A program made the position numbers and the translations under genes. Below are positions 47,389 to 56,860 of a DNA stretch of 64,000 nucleotides, in pieces; the stretch's first letter is position 1, and each line of letters starts with the position of its first letter. Source of the DNA: Methanobacterium bryantii (GTDB lineage: Archaea; Methanobacteriota; Methanobacteria; Methanobacteriales; Methanobacteriaceae); contig NZ_LMVM01000003.1 in the NCBI RefSeq assembly GCF_002287175.1, forward strand, positions 24,782-88,781. Reading direction: 5' to 3'. Below the pieces are notes generated by a model, which worked only from the letters and a program-made list of their open reading frames with translations, made no database searches and was not told the origin of the DNA.

Positions 47389-48438
47389 ATGCCTGTAGAA
47401 GTAGAATGTAAACAATGTGGAAAAAGATTAAGTATTAAACCATCTAGAGCTAAGACTTTTAAATATTGTTCTCAATCTTGTTATATAAAAGCACAAATAA
47501 AAACACCGATGAAAGATAAGAACTGCGAGTATTGCGGTAAACCTCTTAAAAGGAGAAATAAAGAAAAACCAAATCAATTCAATAAAAGAAAATATTGTAA
47601 TCAAAGATGTGCGTATAATTCAAGAATAAGAAGTGAAAAACGTGTATGCCCTATTTGTAACAAAGAATTTAAAGTGCCTCAATGGAAAATTAAGAAGGGT
47701 GAGGGTATTTGTTGTAGTCCGGTTTGTGCAGGTATATATAAATCAAATAAATTGAGAGAAACTGTTGTTTGTAAAGCTTGTGGTAAAAACTTTACAATTC
47801 CGGCTCACCTAAATAAGGGCAACAGAATAAGAAAGTTTTGTAGTCATGAATGTTATGTTAAATCAAAGGAAGAAAAGTATAACATCTTTAAAAAATGTGC
47901 TAATTGTGGAAAAGAATTCAAGGTTCTTAAGTCGAAGGCTGATAGGGCAAATTATAATTATTGTAGCGTAAAATGTAGAGTTGAAGCTCATAAAGTAGTT
48001 ATTAATTGTGCTTATTGTGGAAAAGAATATACTACAACTAAAGGGGCAGTGAAACATGGCAGAACAATGTGTAGTATAGAATGTAGAAATAAAGCACAAA
48101 AACAGTATAAAGGATCAAAAGCTGCAGGATGGAAAGGAGGAATTTCTTTTGAACCATATTGCCATAAATTTAATGAAGAATTTAAAGAGCGTGTACGTGA
48201 GTTTTGGGGGCGTAAATGCGGCATTTGTGGAAAAACAGAAAAAGAAAATAAAATAAAATTATCAGTACACCATTGCAATTATTTGAAAATGTCCTGTTGC
48301 GATCTAGATATACCCCCATTATTTATGTCTATTTGTAAATCATGTCATGGTAAAACTAATCATAATAGAGAATATTGGGAAAAAATGCTCACAGAGTACA
48401 TTATGATTTGGTTTGATGGTGAAAGCTATATTAAATAA
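47389..48438 (+). CDS. HNH endonuclease with tandem Cys4 zinc fingers
   Basis: 349 residues. Six or seven repeats of a C-x2-C...C-x3-C zinc finger cover residues 8-240 (for example CKQCGKRL...YCSQSCY, CANCGKEF...YCSVKCR), spaced about 35-40 residues apart. The C-terminal 90 residues are an HNH nuclease: CGICGKTE, then SVHHCNYLK and ICKSCHGKTNHNREYW, matching the phage-type HNH consensus. The fingers probably read a DNA site and the HNH domain cuts it, as in homing endonucleases or phage-encoded nucleases. There is no strong ribosome site at ATG 47389. Confidence 0.82.
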   Translation: MPVEVECKQCGKRLSIKPSRAKTFKYCSQSCYIKAQIKTPMKDKNCEYCGKPLKRRNKEKPNQFNKRKYCNQRCAYNSRIRSEKRVCPICNKEFKVPQWKIKKGEGICCSPVCAGIYKSNKLRETVVCKACGKNFTIPAHLNKGNRIRKFCSHECYVKSKEEKYNIFKKCANCGKEFKVLKSKADRANYNYCSVKCRVEAHKVVINCAYCGKEYTTTKGAVKHGRTMCSIECRNKAQKQYKGSKAAGWKGGISFEPYCHKFNEEFKERVREFWGRKCGICGKTEKENKIKLSVHHCNYLKMSCCDLDIPPLFMSICKSCHGKTNHNREYWEKMLTEYIMIWFDGESYIK

Positions 48439-48503
48439 CTAGATAATTCTTTTCGTGTTTTTGGTAATTCTAATGAAATCTAAATATTAAATTAGGTGAT
48501 TAA

Positions 48504-48695
48504 ATGGTACTAAAATACATAAGTTTGGAAGAAGAAACAGAATTTAATAAAATAGTACATAGATTATTGGAAGAATATGATAAAGGATACCTTGTGGGCA
48601 TAGAAATCCAATTACGCGATGTTACATATGATGAATGGTTACTCTCAAGAGTTATTTATCCAGAAAAGGCGGAAAAACTATTTTTGAAGTCATGA
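48504..48695 (+). CDS. Small acidic hypothetical protein, first of a bicistron
   Basis: 63 residues, helical, acidic (LEEETEFNKIVHRLLEEYDK, then LRDVTYDEWLLSRVIYPEKA). TTAGGTGATTAA precedes ATG, a good ribosome site. Its stop overlaps the start of the next frame (ATGA). The pair has the size and overlap of toxin-antitoxin or anti-defence genes, but neither product is recognised. Confidence 0.5.
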   Translation: MVLKYISLEEETEFNKIVHRLLEEYDKGYLVGIEIQLRDVTYDEWLLSRVIYPEKAEKLFLKS

Positions 48696-48805
48696 TAGAT
48701 GAACAAGAAACAGTTGAAGAGTTATCCAATGAAGCATATGCAATTATGACTGGAACAGAAAAAAATGAATTTATAATATTACCGAACTTTTGGTCCACAA
48801 TATAA
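48692..48805 (+). CDS. Very small acidic protein, second of a bicistron
   Basis: 37 residues, MIDEQETVEELSNEAYAIMT to FIILPNFWSTI, starting at ATG 48692, four bases inside the end of the previous gene (ATGA overlap). Too short to classify. It could also be the displaced C-terminus of the previous protein after a frameshift. Confidence 0.4.
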   Translation: MIDEQETVEELSNEAYAIMTGTEKNEFIILPNFWSTI

Positions 48806-49310
48806 ATCGATGAAGTTCATAAAAACCATTTAAGCATAAGAAGAAAACAAGAAACTTGTTTTTAGATTTGAAGCAAGTATCAATAGTCTTTAATAATAAT
48901 TAGTTTATATTAAATGTTTATTCTATGCACGTTAGAGCATTAGACCTATGAAGGATTATTTTATAAAATCATAAGGTTATACTTAGAAATATAAATTAAT
49001 TTATGTTTTTGAAAGTTTTATATCTATTTAAAGGTACATTTGAGCATATTTATTGTATTTAATTAACTTTGATTCCCCTATTATTCTTGTTTCTTAATTT
49101 TAGATTTATTAAGGTTAAAAAAGATTTATTATTTTGTTCTTATATCATTAAGAGTTTAATGTCATTAGTATCATATTTATAAGTAATTAAAGCGTATTTT
49201 ATATATAGAAACTCAAATACGAGAATTTAAACATACTACTAGGCTTAAAATTGTTACTTTATCTCAAAATTAAGCTATAACAAGTTCAGAATGGAAGGGG
49301 AAGTATAAAT
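48806..49310. other. Gene-free AT-rich stretch
   Basis: 505 bases before the RloC-like gene. The last 120 bases hold its promoter region (TATTTTATATATAG near 49195-49208). No repeat, hairpin or reading frame of note. Confidence 0.4.
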
Positions 49311-51536
49311 ATGGCTATAGATCTTAAATTGGATGTTGAAAATTTTGGCCCGCATACTAATTTGCAATATCAAGGTAGAATTAGTTCAGTAAAGATTGGA
49401 ATGTTTGCTAACAATGGAGTTGGTAAGACATTTATTAGTCGTGCTTTCAGACTAGCTTCCCCTTTGAATGGCTCTAAAACATCGAATAATATCTTAACCA
49501 CAAATCAAACAGAAGGCAAATTCATATTTGAACTTGATAATCCAAATGATTCGGTTAAACAAACAAGAAATTTAGAAATTACATTGGTTAAGGACTCTAA
49601 ACCAATAATTAATAATGATACGGGATATTTGTTTCATGTTTTTAACAGTGATTATGTCACTGACAACTTAGAATTAAATAATTATAATCCTCCAAGTGAT
49701 GATATTCAGGGATATATTTTAGGCGAAGCTAATATTGATGTAACAAAAGAAAACTTAGAGCTAGAAAAATTAAAGAAACAACAAGTAATAATCCACGATA
49801 AAATAAAAGAAGCCATTGAAAAAGCTATTAAAGATTTGGATACTCTTAAAATTAATAAAAATACCAAAGAATATAAAAATATTACTTTTGAGAGAGTAAT
49901 TGAAGGTATCATTGTAGAAGAACGTGAAAGTTTTGATTCTCTTAAAGATATGCATCAAAAATTGAAGTCAATGCCTGATGATACAAAAGATGTGCCTATC
50001 ATTTATTATACTATTGATAGCTCTGTTTTAAATGATATCGAATCGCCGTTATGCACTGCTTTTGACAAATCAACCCTACATCAAAATTTTGTTGATGAAA
50101 TAAAATCAAAACAAGATTTTATTGAACATGGATTGAATTTACACAGATCAAATAAAGAATATTGCCCATTTTGTAAACAAAATTTAAATGAGAATGCAAT
50201 TGAAATTATAAATCAATATAACCAATATATTCAAGATTCAGAAGCAAAAGCAATAAAACAAATTGAAAATACGATTAAAAAGTTAGAAAAACTTAAATCA
50301 GACATTCAAAAATACCATAATGATTTCAATGAAATCAATACAAAGTTCAACAAAGTTAAAACATATTTACCATCACAAAAAAATGAATTAAAGAGTCTAG
50401 ACGACAATGAACCGATATTAAGCAAAATTGAGGAAATAATAGAGATGTTTATCACCAAAAAAGATGATATTGCATTTACTGATTTTGATTTTAAAGAACA
50501 AATAAATGATATTAATCATTATTTGGAGCAGTTGAAACAAGATTTGAAAGAACACGTTGAAGAGATTAATGCGTTAAATAATACTAAAAACTCCATTAAA
50601 AATGAAAAACTTCAATTGAACAAAAGGCTTTGCAACGCTCGATATTTAGATATTCTAAAAGAGCAAAAAACCAATGTTCAAGAAAGTGAAAGTTTAGATT
50701 CAGAAATATCTGATCTTGATAGCGATATTAAAGAAAAAGAAAGGAAAACCAAAATTGACAAAAAGCAAAAAGTTATTGAATCGTTGAAATATTTTTTGAA
50801 TTTTTTCTTTCATGAAAAATACAGTTTTGACGAAGAAAATTTCTGTATAAAATTTAAGGATGAAATTCTTTCTGATAACGCGACACATGTATTAAGTGAC
50901 GGTGAAAAAGGTATTGTTGCATTTTGCTATTATCTTGCTACTGTTCACACAATTATTGAAAAAAAAGAAGATTATAAAAATCTATTTTTCGTTATTGATG
51001 ACCCTATTTCAAGTATGGATTTCCATTTTGTTTACGCAGTTGCACAAAGTATTAGAAAAATAAATAAACATTTAGCTCTTGAAAGTAATGACAGGTTTAT
51101 TATACTTACACATAATTTAGAGTTCATGAATTTATTAATGAGGAATAAAGTCGTTAAAGAAAAATACATTCTTAAAAAGAGTATCATTAGTAAATGGACT
51201 AAAGAATCGATGTTACCATATGAAAATCATTTATCAGATATATTAAAGATATCTAAAAGAGAAGAACCGCCATCACACACAACCCCCAATTCTATAAGAC
51301 ATGTTTTAGAAACTATTTGTAAATTTGAGAATCGAGATAAAAACATTGGAGATTTTATGTCTGAAAATCAGAAATTGGAAAATAATGGCTATATCTATTC
51401 TGTAATGCAAGATTTATCACATGGTGTGCTTCGTTCCCAACCACCAGTAACCGATGAAGATGTTATTGACGCTTGCACAGTCGTTATAGATTTTATTTCA
51501 GATAAATATCAGGGTCAAATTGAAGGATTAACATGA
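49311..51536 (+). CDS. RloC/PrrC-like ATPase with candidate anticodon-nuclease domain (AAA_13)
   Basis: 741 residues. An ABC-type head has Walker A ANNGVGKT (33-40), signature LSDGEK (528-533) and Walker B FFVIDDP with D563 and D564. Between them lies a long coiled coil interrupted by CPFC (C285 and C288), which resembles a zinc hook as in Rad50 and RloC. The C-terminal domain contains R663-x3-E667 (IRHVLE) and H704 (LSHGVL), matching in order and near spacing the Arg-Glu-His triad of the PrrC/RloC tRNA anticodon nucleases (32 residues between E and H in PrrC, 36 here). RloC is thought to sense DNA damage or phage attack and cut tRNA. GGAAGGGGAAG lies before ATG. It is the last clear defence gene of the island. 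Confidence 0.75.
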   Translation: MAIDLKLDVENFGPHTNLQYQGRISSVKIGMFANNGVGKTFISRAFRLASPLNGSKTSNNILTTNQTEGKFIFELDNPNDSVKQTRNLEITLVKDSKPIINNDTGYLFHVFNSDYVTDNLELNNYNPPSDDIQGYILGEANIDVTKENLELEKLKKQQVIIHDKIKEAIEKAIKDLDTLKINKNTKEYKNITFERVIEGIIVEERESFDSLKDMHQKLKSMPDDTKDVPIIYYTIDSSVLNDIESPLCTAFDKSTLHQNFVDEIKSKQDFIEHGLNLHRSNKEYCPFCKQNLNENAIEIINQYNQYIQDSEAKAIKQIENTIKKLEKLKSDIQKYHNDFNEINTKFNKVKTYLPSQKNELKSLDDNEPILSKIEEIIEMFITKKDDIAFTDFDFKEQINDINHYLEQLKQDLKEHVEEINALNNTKNSIKNEKLQLNKRLCNARYLDILKEQKTNVQESESLDSEISDLDSDIKEKERKTKIDKKQKVIESLKYFLNFFFHEKYSFDEENFCIKFKDEILSDNATHVLSDGEKGIVAFCYYLATVHTIIEKKEDYKNLFFVIDDPISSMDFHFVYAVAQSIRKINKHLALESNDRFIILTHNLEFMNLLMRNKVVKEKYILKKSIISKWTKESMLPYENHLSDILKISKREEPPSHTTPNSIRHVLETICKFENRDKNIGDFMSENQKLENNGYIYSVMQDLSHGVLRSQPPVTDEDVIDACTVVIDFISDKYQGQIEGLT

Positions 51537-51719
51537 ATTGAACCTGAGAACTGGTAATATAAATTTTATCGAACATTTGACCTACAATATAATGGTTTAA
51601 CGAACTAAATTTATATTGTAATTACAAAAATATTCCAAATACCATTAATTTTCAACTATTTAATTTATGATATTCCAATAATTCTATTCTTATATTTTTT
51701 TATTTAGTCTTAAATAATA

Positions 51720-52571
51720 TTAAATATTAACACATGACAATTCAATGCAATACGGTTCAATTAAAAGAGCTGCCTCTTTAAGAATATCCCGATCAATATT
51801 TCTTTTGGAATTCAAAATAAACTGAGGTATAGTAGAAGGGAATAAAACATTGTAATGCTGCGGTATTTGTTCAATTTTAAAATTACGGTTTATGAGTGTA
51901 ACAATAGAATTAATCCATACGCCACCCATATCCATGCCATTATCTTCCAAAAACTTCCTTAAAGACATTGAATTAGACATCACCTGTTTTCCAGGCTGTC
52001 CCATTGCTTTTTTAACTCTGTTGCCATTTTTGTAGAAGAATTCATTACCTTTAACTAAGAAGAACCCTTCATAATTTTTAGTTTCAATTACATATATCCC
52101 TGTAGGTCCCACTACTACATGATCTAGATTTCCATAACTTCCAGGGAACTTAACATCATTAAAAACAAAATAATCTTCAGGTAACTGGTTTAAATATTCT
52201 GCTACGATAAATTCTCCTTTTATTCCCTTATTCCAGCTTTTACCACTATTATATCCATAATAAATCAATCCTGTACCAATAATCAAAATCAATAATGATA
52301 AAAAAGTAACTATAAACCCAAATAATCCAATTAAGCAAAAAATAGCCCCTATGATTAATATAAAATTATATTTTGAGCTCTTTTTTTCAGCATATCCTTT
52401 ACCGACAGCTATTTTTTCCCTTTGAGTTTCATTCTTTTTGTTATAATAGTCATCAAAGCTACTGTAAAATTTTAATTTATTACCGCAGTTTTCACAAGTA
52501 TCCAAATCATTAAAATCTTCATCCGCTTCATAGTAAATATCGCAGTTATCACAGATCAAGTATCCCATCAT
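51720..52571 (-). CDS. Zinc-ribbon, two-helix membrane protein with NERD domain
   Basis: 283 residues. An N-terminal zinc ribbon (ICDNCDIYYEAD..., CENCGNKL) is followed by two membrane helices (FILIIGAIFCLIGLFGFIV, then FLSLLILIIGTGLIYYG). A NERD nuclease-related domain follows: KGEFIVAEYL, then GNLDHVVVGPTGIYVIETKN with the Asp and E-x-K expected for this PD-(D/E)XK relative. Role unknown; possibly a membrane-held nuclease. AGGGGATT lies before the first ATG. The architecture resembles the ribbon-helix protein at 18.8 kb. Confidence 0.8.
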   Translation of the reverse strand: MMGYLICDNCDIYYEADEDFNDLDTCENCGNKLKFYSSFDDYYNKKNETQREKIAVGKGYAEKKSSKYNFILIIGAIFCLIGLFGFIVTFLSLLILIIGTGLIYYGYNSGKSWNKGIKGEFIVAEYLNQLPEDYFVFNDVKFPGSYGNLDHVVVGPTGIYVIETKNYEGFFLVKGNEFFYKNGNRVKKAMGQPGKQVMSNSMSLRKFLEDNGMDMGGVWINSIVTLINRNFKIEQIPQHYNVLFPSTIPQFILNSKRNIDRDILKEAALLIEPYCIELSCVNI

Positions 52572-53061
52572 AATCCCCTTTAATTAAGTATTTGTTAATA
52601 TATTATAATATTATTTATTATTTTTGGAATATAAAAAAAGTTATTTAACTAAACTACAAATTAACCATTTTAAATAATTAATTATTATTTTAAAAAACCT
52701 ATAAACTTCTATATATTTAAAAAATACATATACATAAACTTGTATACTTTTAACCATTATAAAAACTTAAATAATTGATAAATAAAGATTAAAAAAGTTA
52801 AACAGCTGTTAACTCATTCTTTTAGACAAAAATTAGATAGTAAAATTTATTTTAAACCAAAGGACAAATACTTTTGAATTGTAGTTGTTTCTTCAGAAAA
52901 GGAGTTTATTTCGATAATTCTAAAGCTATATATAAGTTTCAGTGGTAAAAAACTTATTTAAAACAAAATTTCAATTTTATACTCCCAAATTCACCTTAAA
53001 AAAATGTGAAGTATAAAATTCATTAAAAAATCCAAATTTTACCCTCCAAGGTTTAGATATC
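52572..53061. other. Gene-free AT-rich stretch
   Basis: 490 bases between the NERD gene promoter and the end of the frameshifted MFS gene. Several T-runs and TATA-like words, but no frame, palindrome or repeat of note. Confidence 0.4.
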
Positions 53062-54526
53062 TTAAACAGATTCAAGAGCATCTTCGCAGCCTATTTTTTC
53101 TTCTTCCATTTCATCGCTCATGTATATATCTTTTAGGAAGAAACATAGCAGTAATCCCATTATGTTCAGTACTGCAGCTATCACAAATACATTGTGAACA
53201 GCTGTGGCGAGTAAGGATGATGAAACATGTACTGTGGTATTCTGTAAGTTGAGATTCAAAGTCATGTTTACAACGGTCCCTAAAACAGCTAAACCAATTA
53301 CACTTCCAAGCTGTTCGATATACATCGATGATGAGGTTACAGCGCCTAAATCTCGTTTTGCAACTGCATTTTGAGCTGCAATAATGAACAGCGGCATTGC
53401 TAAACCTGCACTTATCCCTGCGATAATTTCATAAATGATTATTTCCAGGTTAGAAGTGTTTTGAGTCATTGTTGAAAGTAAAAACATGCCTACAGCGCTT
53501 ATGGCAAAAGATATGAGGGCTAGTTTTTTATAGGTGCCTGTTTTTGAGATTATTTGACCTGATAAAATTGCAGCTATGATCATTGTAAACATCAATGGAG
53601 TTAGATATGCCCCTGAAGATGAAGGACTTAGACCCTGGACTGATTGTAAGAAAAGTAGAATGTAAACCGTACTCGCTAATGTTGTAGCACCTGACAAAAA
53701 CACTGAAACACTTGAAATAGTAAATACAGAGTTTTTGAATAGATATAATGGCAGTACAGGTTCTTTAGCTTTTCTTTCAGCATATATAAATCCAGAAAAC
53801 ATAATTACTGCAAATATCCATAATAAATCCAGTAGTGCCTGCGAGATAACAGTATTTAGCTGGCTAAAAGTTAAAGCCGCTAAAAATGATGTTATAGTGC
53901 CTGTAAAAGTTATAATACCCAGATAATCCATTACTTTTTCTTTTACAATTGCTCTAAATTCTGGAAGATATGGAATAATTAAACTTAATGCTATGATTCC
54001 TATTGGAACATTTACAAAGAATATCCACTGCCATCCAAGTGAATCTGTTATAAAACCTCCCATTGTAGGACCTACTACAGTTGAAATACCGCCTGCAATA
54101 CCGAATAATCCCATATATTTTCCTCTTTGTCTTGGTGGGACCATCTCAGCGATGATTTTTTTTTGGCACGGTCACAATTACACCTGCACCCAATCCCTGC
54201 AGTGCTCTAAATAGTATTAGTTCTGTCATATTTTGTGAAAACCCGCAAAGAACTGAACCAAATATAAAGACAAGTAATGCACCTGTCAATATTTTTTTAC
54301 TTCCATAGAAATCAGACAGCTTACCGGAAAGCATGGCGGAAATTATTACAGCCGTAAGGTAAATGGTAACTGGCCAAACATAGTACTGCAGACCACCTAA
54401 ACTTGCAATAATTTGAGGCATAGCAGTAGTAGTAATGGTACTGTCTAATGAAACAATTAAGAGACTAATCATGAGTCCCGAAAAAATCAATTTAAAATGT
54501 TTTAAAACATTATCCTCTGTGTTCAT
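53062..54526 (-). pseudogene. MFS multidrug exporter (DHA2), interrupted by one frameshift
   Basis: Two frames together encode one 14-helix DHA2 exporter of about 487 residues. The N-terminal 126 codons include helices I-IV and motif A GKLSDFYGSKK; the rest begins at MVPPRQRGKYMGLFG. The break is in a run of nine A's (read on the minus strand, near 54155-54163). With eight A's the frame reads VPKKIIAEMVPPRQRGK, as in intact homologues. The single one-base insertion in a homopolymer could be a sequencing error, a phase-variable tract, or real inactivation. Lies near a PadR regulator on the same strand, the usual control of such pumps. Start ATG 54526, AAGGGG upstream. Confidence 0.85.
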
Positions 54527-54776
54527 ATGTTAATTCCCCTTAATTTTGATTAAATTTGAATATTAATTTAGATTTTTGCTTAAAAAAACTGATAATTAAC
54601 TGATTTTTAGGATCTCTGTTAATTCAATCTGACTATCTACATTTCCAGTTTCATTTATCATGTTTATTGTTTTAGTCCTAATTTGAAATTTAAAGAGAGC
54701 TGTCGCTAACATGGCTCTAAAAATTAAAAATGAGGTAGTAAATTCGCTTTTCAAGCGTTTTTTATCGATAATTTTA

Positions 54777-55256
54777 TTATTTAAGTGATTCTTTTATTTT
54801 TTTAAGTCTTTCAATGAGTAATTCAATTGATTCTTCGTGAGGTGCAATTTCCTCTTTATCAAGTTCTTCCATGTAAGATGCATGCCAGTTCATTGCTTCT
54901 AAGGAATTTTCTACAGAAAGAACTCCCTGATTAATATGTTCATTTCGCTGTTGAAAATGTTCAAATAAATTAGTTACTATAATTTTCCCATTTTCAGTTA
55001 AATCATATTTTCCATCATCCTGTTTGATTATTAGACCTTCAGATACCATTTTTTTAAGCATAGGATATACAGAACCAGGTAAAAGCTTTTTCGATTGCAC
55101 GTTATGATGTGGGTGTATATGATTGCCTTTACGTTGCCATTGAACCTGCAAATCATAATGTTTTTGGACATTGGCCATAATTTCTACACCATTACTAGGT
55201 CCAAATTCGCCTATTACGTGTAATATCCACATTCTTAATCCTCCAACCTCTGTCAT
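54777..55256 (-). CDS. PadR-family transcriptional regulator
   Basis: 159 residues. The N-terminal winged helix has WILHVIGEFGPSNGVEIM, then LLPGSVYPMLKKMVSEGLI (the conserved PGSxYPxLxxLExxGLI core), followed by wing DGKYDLTENGK. A dimerising C-terminal helix ends the protein (HEESIELLIERLKKIKESLK). A long basic insert (QRKGNHIHPHHNVQSKK) between helices 2 and 3 is unusual. AGGAGG precedes ATG. It probably represses the MFS exporter downstream and its own promoter, in response to a toxic hydrophobic ligand. Operator-like palindromes lie 85-170 bases upstream. Confidence 0.9.
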   Translation of the reverse strand: MTEVGGLRMWILHVIGEFGPSNGVEIMANVQKHYDLQVQWQRKGNHIHPHHNVQSKKLLPGSVYPMLKKMVSEGLIIKQDDGKYDLTENGKIIVTNLFEHFQQRNEHINQGVLSVENSLEAMNWHASYMEELDKEEIAPHEESIELLIERLKKIKESLK

Positions 55257-55341
55257 TCCATATCCTCCTTTTTCATGTAATTTATGAGTTTTTTAAATTA
55301 TTTTATTAGTTGATATAGCACTTTTTCCCTCAAAGTTTAAA

Positions 55342-55425
55342 TTATAACTGTTACCACCCAGTTATAAATATCAAATTTTTAAATCAAAAATTTGATATAG
55401 ATTTTTGATATCAAATAATTGATAT
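55342..55425. promoter_or_regulatory. Cluster of three palindromes upstream of padR
   Basis: TTATAACTG (55342-55350) pairs with CAGTTATAA (55359-55367). ATATCAAATTTTT (55368-55380) pairs with AAAAATTTGATAT (ending 55398). ATATCAA (55408-55414) pairs with TTGATAT (ending 55425). The last two share the ATATCAA/TTGATAT half-site, as expected for a dimeric repressor bound at more than one operator. Confidence 0.6.
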
Positions 55426-55528
55426 TATATGACATATATACTTTGTGCTAATTCAAAGCTTTTAAAAATGTAATTGAAAAATAGAACTCTTCTGTTTATA
55501 AAATACTTTAAAAAAATAAGTTTAAAGT

Positions 55529-56518
55529 TTAATCCCTTATATATAGATTGAAAAAGGAATGAATTGCCCTTAAAAAAGACCATGATCCGTCTAAAATAAA
55601 AATAGTTGCAATAAAGAGGATTAACTGCATAGGTATGTTCCCAAAACTTTGAAGGGCACTTAAAACGGCAGGATTTGGAAGTATATATATTAAAACTCCT
55701 AAAATAAAAAATCCCATGATAATAGATATTGAACTTTGGAAAAATAGTCTTCCAATCAACTTTAAAGTTTTGAAGTTGTATATTTCCATGGAATACTCTA
55801 AAAGTGTTAAATTTTCAACCAGCTCATTTTCAAGGTCTTTTAATTTCTCATTTAAATTTAAGGCTTCTTTTAAATGAGATTTAATTTCATCATTTTCGAG
55901 TTCTTCCAGGTTATCATCAAAAACGTTTAAATCGTCACTGATTTTCATTAATTTAGACTCAATCATATAAACAGGCAATCTACTGTTCCTATCCATCTCT
56001 TTCATTTTATGCACATCATTTTTTCTTTTTGTGTGCATTTTCATTTCATCAGCTGTTTTTTCTTGTTCAGCTAAACTGTTAGTCTCTATTTTATCGATGT
56101 ATTTTAAGAGCTTCTTTTTCTGGTTTTGTAGATGTTCAGATTTAGTTTTCAGCCCATCTTTCCAGTTTTTAATTAAGTAACTTATCTCAGCAGGTGATTT
56201 ATCACTGACAATTTCTGTCCCCTTTAAATCCATTGAACCTTTATCATCTTCTTTAATAACCAGAATATATGTAAAAGACAGTAAGGAGAGGGTAGCATCA
56301 ACCAATATAACCGTTAAAATAAAAACCATGAAATCAAGTCTGTTTTCCACACTAGAAAGAAAATTCAAGCTGTTAAAATAAAAAAATATCACTATATTTA
56401 GTATTATTGCACCTAAAAATAAAATTACAGCATATCCATTAATTCTATTCATTAGATATTTACTGATCTTATCGCTGTTCATTATAAATATGTATTTTTT
56501 AAGTCTATCCCTATCCAT
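55529..56518 (-). CDS. Membrane protein with central coiled coil
   Basis: 329 residues. Two hydrophobic helices near the start (YAVILFLGAIILNIVIFFYF, and FMVFILTVILVDATLSLLSF), two or three near the end (ISIIMGFFILGVLIYILP, MQLILFIATIFILDGSWSFL), and a charged coiled coil of about 150 residues between them. No family recognised. GGAGAAAG before ATG is an adequate ribosome site. It could be a membrane-spanning mechanosensor or scaffold, but that is only a guess from shape. Confidence 0.6.
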   Translation of the reverse strand: MDRDRLKKYIFIMNSDKISKYLMNRINGYAVILFLGAIILNIVIFFYFNSLNFLSSVENRLDFMVFILTVILVDATLSLLSFTYILVIKEDDKGSMDLKGTEIVSDKSPAEISYLIKNWKDGLKTKSEHLQNQKKKLLKYIDKIETNSLAEQEKTADEMKMHTKRKNDVHKMKEMDRNSRLPVYMIESKLMKISDDLNVFDDNLEELENDEIKSHLKEALNLNEKLKDLENELVENLTLLEYSMEIYNFKTLKLIGRLFFQSSISIIMGFFILGVLIYILPNPAVLSALQSFGNIPMQLILFIATIFILDGSWSFLRAIHSFFNLYIRD

Positions 56519-56860
56519 ATTCTTTCTCCAAAAGATGACTAATTATTGATTTATTTAGAATTATGGTGTGTATAAAACTATTCTATTTTAAGTACTTTAA
56601 AAATATAGGGATTTTTATTATCATACAATAAGGAAAATAAGCTGATTTAGACCGAGATCTGATACATTAACTACTGTATTTTTTGTGGTTATAATAAAGT
56701 TTGATTATTATGCATCAAAATAAAAAAAAATAATTTTAAAAGTATTTGATTAATCATATTTAACTTTTTTAACTCACTATTAATGATACACCAAAAATTA
56801 TAGAAATTAATATGAGTACTGGAGGTATAAACTTCTTTATAATCACTCTATCAATTCTAC
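56519..56860. other. Gene-free stretch with a coding remnant
   Basis: Mostly AT-rich. On the minus strand just beyond the TauE stop (56769-56880) an open frame without a start reads SIVSLLGRIDRVIIKKFI, then VLILISIIFGVSLIVS. It resembles the last helix of a TauE-like exporter and may be the end of a lost tandem copy. Confidence 0.35.
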
